Assembly: GCA_035259385.1 (NCBI GenBank)
Contig: DATFWL010000257.1
Location: 1 to 64,000, forward strand
From: QHWK01 sp035259385
GTDB taxonomy: Bacteria > Acidobacteriota > Vicinamibacteria > Vicinamibacterales > CAVVIG01
Length of the DNA: 64,000 nucleotides
Reading direction: 5' to 3'
In this document: in pieces, positions 61,580 to 64,000 of the stretch
Position numbering within the stretch: the first letter of the stretch is position 1
Layout of the letters: the number at the start of each line of letters is the position of its first letter
Translations under genes and position numbers: made by a program
The notes under the pieces: generated by a model
Database searches by the model: none
Seen by the model: the letters and a program-made list of their open reading frames with translations, nothing else
Told to the model about the DNA's origin: nothing

Positions 61580-62245
61580 ATGACTCGATTTGTGATCGCC
61601 TGCGTTGCCGCGTTCGCCCTGGCCGGAATCGCCGACGCTCAGGCCCCCGCGACACAGCGTCCCGATCCTCGCACCATCCGCCTGCGCGGCAACCGATTCA
61701 AGCCGCTCACCTACGACGAGATGACACCGGCGCAGAAGACGATGCTCGAGCACCTGGTGGCGGGGCCGCGCGGCGGCGCGAACGGCCCCTTCAACGTCCT
61801 GTTGCGGAGCCCGGAGATCGGCGACCTCGCGCAGGAGTTCGGCGCAGCAACGCGGTTCAAATCCTCGCTGCCGCAGCGGCTGTACGAGCTGGCCATCCTG
61901 GTCACCGCCCGGCACTGGACGTCGCAGTTCGAGTGGCAGGCGCACCATCGGTCGGCGCTTCAGGCCGGCCTCAGCGCGGCGATCGCGGACGCGATCGCGG
62001 AAGGGCGTCGTCCGTCGGCGATGCAGCAGGACGAGGAGGCGATCTACAACTTCTGCTCGGAGCTGCTGACGACCAAGCAGGTGAGCGACGCGACATTCGA
62101 TGCAGTCAAGAACGCCTTCGGCGAACGAGGCATAGTGGATCTGATCGCCGTGACCGGCTGGTACAACACCGTGTCGATGCTGCTGAACGTGGATCGCTAC
62201 CCGGTTGACGACAGCACGCAGCCCCCGCTCAAGCCGCTCAAATGA
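61580..62245 (+). CDS. Exported carboxymuconolactone decarboxylase-like protein
   Basis: A 221-residue protein starting at ATG 61580. A signal peptide (FVIACVAAFALAGIADA-Q) precedes an AhpD/CMD-like helical domain: MTPAQKTMLEHLVAGPRGGA, FNVLLRSPEIGDLAQEFGA, RLYELAILVTARHWTSQFEW and HHRSALQAGLSAAIADAIAE. The helix with TARHWTSQFEWQAH replaces the CxxC of AhpD, so a thiol peroxidase function is unlikely. A secretion signal on this family is uncommon outside Acidobacteria and some proteobacteria. Substrate unknown. TAGTAT at about 61551 may be a -10 box. Confidence 0.85.
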   Translation: MTRFVIACVAAFALAGIADAQAPATQRPDPRTIRLRGNRFKPLTYDEMTPAQKTMLEHLVAGPRGGANGPFNVLLRSPEIGDLAQEFGAATRFKSSLPQRLYELAILVTARHWTSQFEWQAHHRSALQAGLSAAIADAIAEGRRPSAMQQDEEAIYNFCSELLTTKQVSDATFDAVKNAFGERGIVDLIAVTGWYNTVSMLLNVDRYPVDDSTQPPLKPLK

Positions 62246-62360
62246 TCCGGCGGCCGCGTGAGCGTGTCGAGAACCTCACGCGGTTGGCATCGACGTGTCG
62301 ACGGTCGCAGTCGTTTGTTCGTCGTCAATCCTCGTCGGCCCGATCGTGTCCTGACCGCGC

Positions 62361-63839
62361 TCACGCCGGGTCGAGGCGGATCGCCCCGATGCGGGCGGAG
62401 CCCGGAGAACTGCCTTCGAAGACGTACGCGTCGCGGCCGGTCTCTCCGGCATACTGACGCGCGACGGCGCGGACCGCGCCGCCCGCGTTCACGTCGGCGA
62501 GGAGCGCGACGGTCCCTCCGCTCCCGCCGCCGGTGATCTTGGCGCCATGGATGCCGTGCGCCGGGCCCGCTTCGCGTGCCAGCGCCACGAGCCTGTCAGT
62601 GCCGTCGGAGCCCAGGCCGCACGCCGAGTAGCTCGCGTGCGACTCGTACATCAACCGACCGAGGCCTGCGGCATCGGGTCCGGACGCCGCAGCGCTGAAC
62701 GCATCACTCACGTGGCGCGCCCACTCCGTCACGCGCTCGTGCTCGTACACCGGGTGTGCGGCCGGATTCCGGATGGCGTAGCGGCGCGACGGATCGACGC
62801 GGGTCACGAGGTCCGTAGTGCCCTGGTAGCGCGCCAGGAACGCAGACCCATCGAGAGCCGAAGGGATCTCTGGTGCGAACCGGCTGAAGACGGCGGTGCC
62901 GACATTGGCGAGATACCCATGCCAGCGCGGATCATCCACGCGCACGTGGCCCGCGCGCGCTCCCGGCATCACGCACAACCCGACCAGATCCGCGAGGATC
63001 CGGTATCCCATGAACGCGCCGACGCGCACGGCACCATAGTCTGCGCCGGTTACCGCGTGACGGATCCCCGAATCGATCCCCCACACGCCCAGGCCATCCG
63101 GGATTCGTATGCTGCCCCGGAACTCGGCCGGCTGGCACAGCAGCGCCATGAGGCTGTCAGCCTCGCCGCAGATCGACGTCATCTGATCCATCACGCCGCA
63201 CGGCGCACCCACGATCAGGTTCTCCACCTGCTGGCAGCGGACCGCCCGGGTCCTCGGCTCGATCGGCACCTGCCACGCCTCGACGACGGCCTCCATCGTC
63301 GCAGCTTCGATGGCCGCCGACGAGCTGACGCCCTTCCCCTCGGGGACGTCCGACTCGATCAGGATGGCCGCGCCAGCGGCGACCTTCACGTCGTGCTCGC
63401 GAGCCAGCACGTGGAACACGCCGGCGACGTACGCGGCCCAGTGCCTGGACGGATCGGCGGCGAACCAGTCGTGCACCGCTTCGTACGGACGGTTCGCGTC
63501 GGCGACGAGGTCGCTCGGAACGTCGCAGCGGCGCTCGTGGCCGCCGTGTCCGATCGAGGTGATCGAAATCCGCCGTTCGGTCCACGGGCGGACGGCGACG
63601 CGTGTCGCCTCACGAATCGGCCACTGCAGGACGAGGGCGCCCGAGTAGTCGGCGATCCCGCCCATGACGTCCAGCCGTCCTGGCGCGCGGGCCACGAACA
63701 CGGGACCGTCGTCTGCGTCGGCGCTCGCGGGCTGGGGCCAGGCACCGGCGTTCACGCGCGCCGCGACATCGTTGGCGAATCGCGCGAGATCGGGCACCTC
63801 CTCGGGGACGCGCGACGCCAGGCGAAGCGCACCTCTCAC
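62361..63839 (-). CDS. GHMP sugar kinase, galactokinase/arabinokinase-like
   Basis: A 492-residue protein starting at GTG 63839, whose start overlaps the preceding stop (GTGA). The GHMP fold is shown by FVARAPGRLDVMGGIADYSG (sugar-binding motif), the ATP loop PEGKGVSSSAAIEAATMEAV and the C-terminal KITGGGSGGTVALLAD. Catalytic Asp in VMDQMTSICG and an Arg are in place. It is longer than GalK (about 390) and closer in layout to the plant arabinokinase/galacturonokinase type. It would phosphorylate a hexose or pentose at C1. An upstream frame to 63923 is shadow. Confidence 0.9.
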   Translation of the reverse strand: MRGALRLASRVPEEVPDLARFANDVAARVNAGAWPQPASADADDGPVFVARAPGRLDVMGGIADYSGALVLQWPIREATRVAVRPWTERRISITSIGHGGHERRCDVPSDLVADANRPYEAVHDWFAADPSRHWAAYVAGVFHVLAREHDVKVAAGAAILIESDVPEGKGVSSSAAIEAATMEAVVEAWQVPIEPRTRAVRCQQVENLIVGAPCGVMDQMTSICGEADSLMALLCQPAEFRGSIRIPDGLGVWGIDSGIRHAVTGADYGAVRVGAFMGYRILADLVGLCVMPGARAGHVRVDDPRWHGYLANVGTAVFSRFAPEIPSALDGSAFLARYQGTTDLVTRVDPSRRYAIRNPAAHPVYEHERVTEWARHVSDAFSAAASGPDAAGLGRLMYESHASYSACGLGSDGTDRLVALAREAGPAHGIHGAKITGGGSGGTVALLADVNAGGAVRAVARQYAGETGRDAYVFEGSSPGSARIGAIRLDPA

Positions 63840-64000
63840 GCAATCAATCCACGGCGTGCCAGCGCCCGCTGCAGATGCGGTTCGACCTGCGCTCGCACGG
63901 CCTGGTTCGCGTAGCCGATCCACGCCACGTCCGCCGCGACGTCGAGCGGCGCGTCGAGCAACCGGCCGCGCTCGTCGGTCACAGACACGCCGGCTTCGCG
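63836..64000 (-). CDS. C-terminus of an inositol monophosphatase-like protein
   Basis: The minus strand reads REAGVSVTDERGRLLDAPLD, VAWIGYANQAVRAQVEPHLQ and RALARRGLIA then stop at 63836. The REAG-V-x-VTD-x-x-G pattern is that of the last strand-helix of inositol monophosphatase-type phosphatases, followed by an extension. Only 54 residues are in the window, so the assignment is tentative. It is translationally coupled to the sugar kinase gene (GTGA overlap), which suggests the two act on the same sugar-phosphate metabolism. Confidence 0.5.
   Translation of the reverse strand, partial: REAGVSVTDERGRLLDAPLDVAADVAWIGYANQAVRAQVEPHLQRALARRGLIA

Noticed and set aside
62547..63914. 455-residue plus-strand open frame
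   Set aside because: Antisense of the GHMP kinase, rich in Arg and His, with no motifs.
29..64000. tRNA, rRNA or CRISPR genes
   Set aside because: No cloverleaf with a GTTCGA arm outside coding genes, no rRNA-like stretch and no regularly spaced repeats were seen.

Overview
The window looks like a chromosomal piece of an Acidobacteriota genome, most likely of the Vicinamibacteria type. The basis is high GC, several MacB-like permeases that lack an adjacent ATPase (the acidobacterial duplicated orphan permease, ADOP, architecture) together with PadR regulators, an Oar-like TonB-dependent receptor with a carboxypeptidase-type N-terminal domain, a Ser/Thr kinase fused to a TolB-like propeller, and DUF1080, DUF2934 and DUF302 proteins. 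Taxonomy is inferred from gene content only; no rRNA, tRNA, CRISPR array, phage or replication origin was seen.

Layout. 0-2.1 kb: partial LuxR-type AAA regulator (minus). 2.3-10 kb: DUF302 protein, outer-membrane receptor, two-component pair, DoxX-like protein. 10.1-13.5 kb: truncated SigJ/ECF41-type sigma factor, DUF2934 protein, NAD(P)-binding epimerase-like protein, unknown protein, methyltransferase scrap, HD protein; two near-identical promoter blocks lie here. 13.7-16.8 kb: PadR-ADOP operon. 17-19 kb: decayed heme peroxidase and ferritin-like genes, a SnoaL-like gene with a clear promoter and operator, and a 166-bp palindromic MITE-like element. 19-23.3 kb: B12/radical-SAM protein translationally coupled to an RNA polymerase omega-like protein, cold-shock protein, RRM protein, divergent DEAD-box helicase. 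23.4-30.7 kb: PAP2 phosphatase, small membrane proteins and many gene remnants (ECF sigma, multicopper oxidase, AraC, membrane-GAF-kinase, Crp). 31-36 kb: response regulator, hybrid kinase, PAS protein, orphan LigD polymerase domain. 36-44.9 kb: ADOP, DUF1080 protein, kinase-propeller, ECF/NrsF pair, secreted and membrane proteins. 45-52.9 kb: two ADOPs, permease-prefix membrane protein with PadR, and a broken ADOP. 52.9-64 kb: LLM oxidoreductase/MarR divergent pair, sigma-54 activator, DoxX and GlxA-like genes, two methyltransferases, secreted proteins, and a GHMP sugar kinase coupled to an IMPase-like gene.

How genes work together. Much of the window is regulatory (sigma, two-component, PadR, MarR, AraC, LuxR and sigma-54 genes) next to export or stress proteins. 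The best-supported circuit is the SigJ-like sigma factor with two GTCACA-N16-GGTC promoters placed before the DUF2934-epimerase genes and before the HD gene. Start choices, promoters and family names were read by eye and no database search was run.
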